Below the pieces are notes generated by a model. That model worked only from the letters and a program-made list of their open reading frames with translations. It made no database searches and was not told where the DNA came from. A stretch of DNA of 27,992 bases from a virus. Location of the stretch: positions 1 to 27,992 of IMG/VR virus record IMGVR_UViG_3300005607_000048; one strand, 5' to 3'. Position numbers and translations under genes: made by a program. Below, one piece after another: positions 26,607 to 27,992 of the stretch; position 1 is the stretch's first letter; every line of letters starts with the position of its first letter.

Positions 26607-26778
26607 CCGGGACGACTACCAACCCACCAACCGCGAGAAAACGAGGGCACCCAAGAGGGGCTTCACGTACTGCGGGGGCTGCGACGGCTGCTTGGTCGGC
26701 GACGGACAAACGTGTCCGAACTGTGGGTGGGAGAACGGGACACACAGGGCTCCCGCTCGAGACGCACGGCATTCCTGA
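26596..26778 (+). CDS. Small zinc-ribbon protein
   Basis: A 60-residue frame with YCGGCDGCLVGDGQTCPNCG, a clear CxxC...CxxC zinc ribbon, preceded by a basic stretch (NREKTRAPKRG) and followed by a short basic tail. The start is uncertain: TTG 26596 overlaps the upstream stop by 11 bases and has no good ribosome site. The motif itself argues for a real gene. Role unknown; nucleic-acid binding is likely for such ribbons. Confidence 0.55.
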   Translation: MRPDRDDYQPTNREKTRAPKRGFTYCGGCDGCLVGDGQTCPNCGWENGTHRAPARDARHS

Positions 26779-26804
26779 ACAGGTGACTCGCTCGGGTGTA
26801 GGAT
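26776..26804 (+). promoter_or_regulatory. Promoter before groEL
   Basis: TGAACA at 26776-26781 (overlapping the upstream stop), 17 bases, TAGGAT at 26799-26804, 6 bases to ATG 26811. It has no CIRCE-like or heat-shock element in view, so expression would follow the general phage programme. Confidence 0.5.
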
Positions 26805-26810
26805 CCGGGC

Positions 26811-27992
<1,182 letters not shown>

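Overview
This window reads as a segment of a large, GC-rich tailed-phage genome. Small genes are packed end to end, almost all on the + strand, joined by 4-base stop/start overlaps (ATGA, GTGA, TGATG). The recognisable proteins are a typical large-phage mixture: a two-domain endolysin, a glycine-rich tail adhesin, a GIY-YIG homing endonuclease, a FEN-type 5' nuclease, Nudix and MazG house-cleaning enzymes, two DNA glycosylases, a GroEL chaperonin and many orphan proteins. No tRNA, rRNA, CRISPR array, integrase or terminase was seen. The host cannot be named. Promoter -10 boxes of TAnnnT type and two lipoprotein-like signals only say it is bacterial.

Layout. 1-5.5 kb: an HxGH nucleotidyltransferase (open at the 5' edge), a Nudix hydrolase, a probable virion-associated protein, a GapR-like coiled coil, a run of orphans and a half-size EamA/DMT membrane protein. 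5.5-8.7 kb: small orphans, the FEN nuclease, two tandem HExxH membrane proteins and a tagged small protein. 8.75-10.97 kb: an AT-richer, mixed-orientation insert with adhesin (-), methyltransferase (+) and homing endonuclease (-). 10.97-14.6 kb: endolysin, two proteins with near-identical N-terminal tags (one a Nudix enzyme) and a tagged UDP-sugar pyrophosphorylase. 14.6-17.6 kb: a membrane coiled-coil protein, an MBD4-like glycosylase, a secreted serine protease (-) and an Fpg/Nei glycosylase. 17.6-23.0 kb: Cys-rich small proteins, a vWA protein, a terminator, then a tightly overlapped operon of SPFH lipoprotein, membrane partner, two orphans, MazG, SET-domain protein, ADP-ribosylglycohydrolase and zinc-ribbon protein. 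23.0-26.0 kb: an orphan, a frame-split TANGO2/NRDE gene, an orphan and a BCS1-like AAA+ ATPase. 26.0-28.0 kb: a terminator, three small genes and GroEL (open at the 3' edge).

Two genome-wide signals stand out. First, six otherwise unrelated proteins begin with a similar short amphipathic helix carrying (L/I/V/F)-x-E sites, resembling the capsid-targeting peptides of T4 internal proteins. This suggests that a Nudix enzyme and a UDP-sugar pyrophosphorylase, among others, are packaged in the head. Second, about eighteen genes that begin apparent transcription units have a -10-like box ending 5-8 bases before the start codon, often with a TGtcAA/TGAAnA box 16-17 bases further up. Their mRNAs would be leaderless, whereas genes inside operons use Shine-Dalgarno sites or overlaps.

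Functionally the region looks like host-takeover and virion-maintenance cargo: nucleotide-pool cleaning plus base-excision repair (Nudix x2, MazG, Fpg, MBD4-like, FEN), ADP-ribose/NAD handling (ARH, NMNAT-like, Nudix), protein modification or quality control (SET, AAA+, GroEL, proteases) and envelope manipulation (SPFH lipoprotein, HExxH membrane proteins, endolysin).
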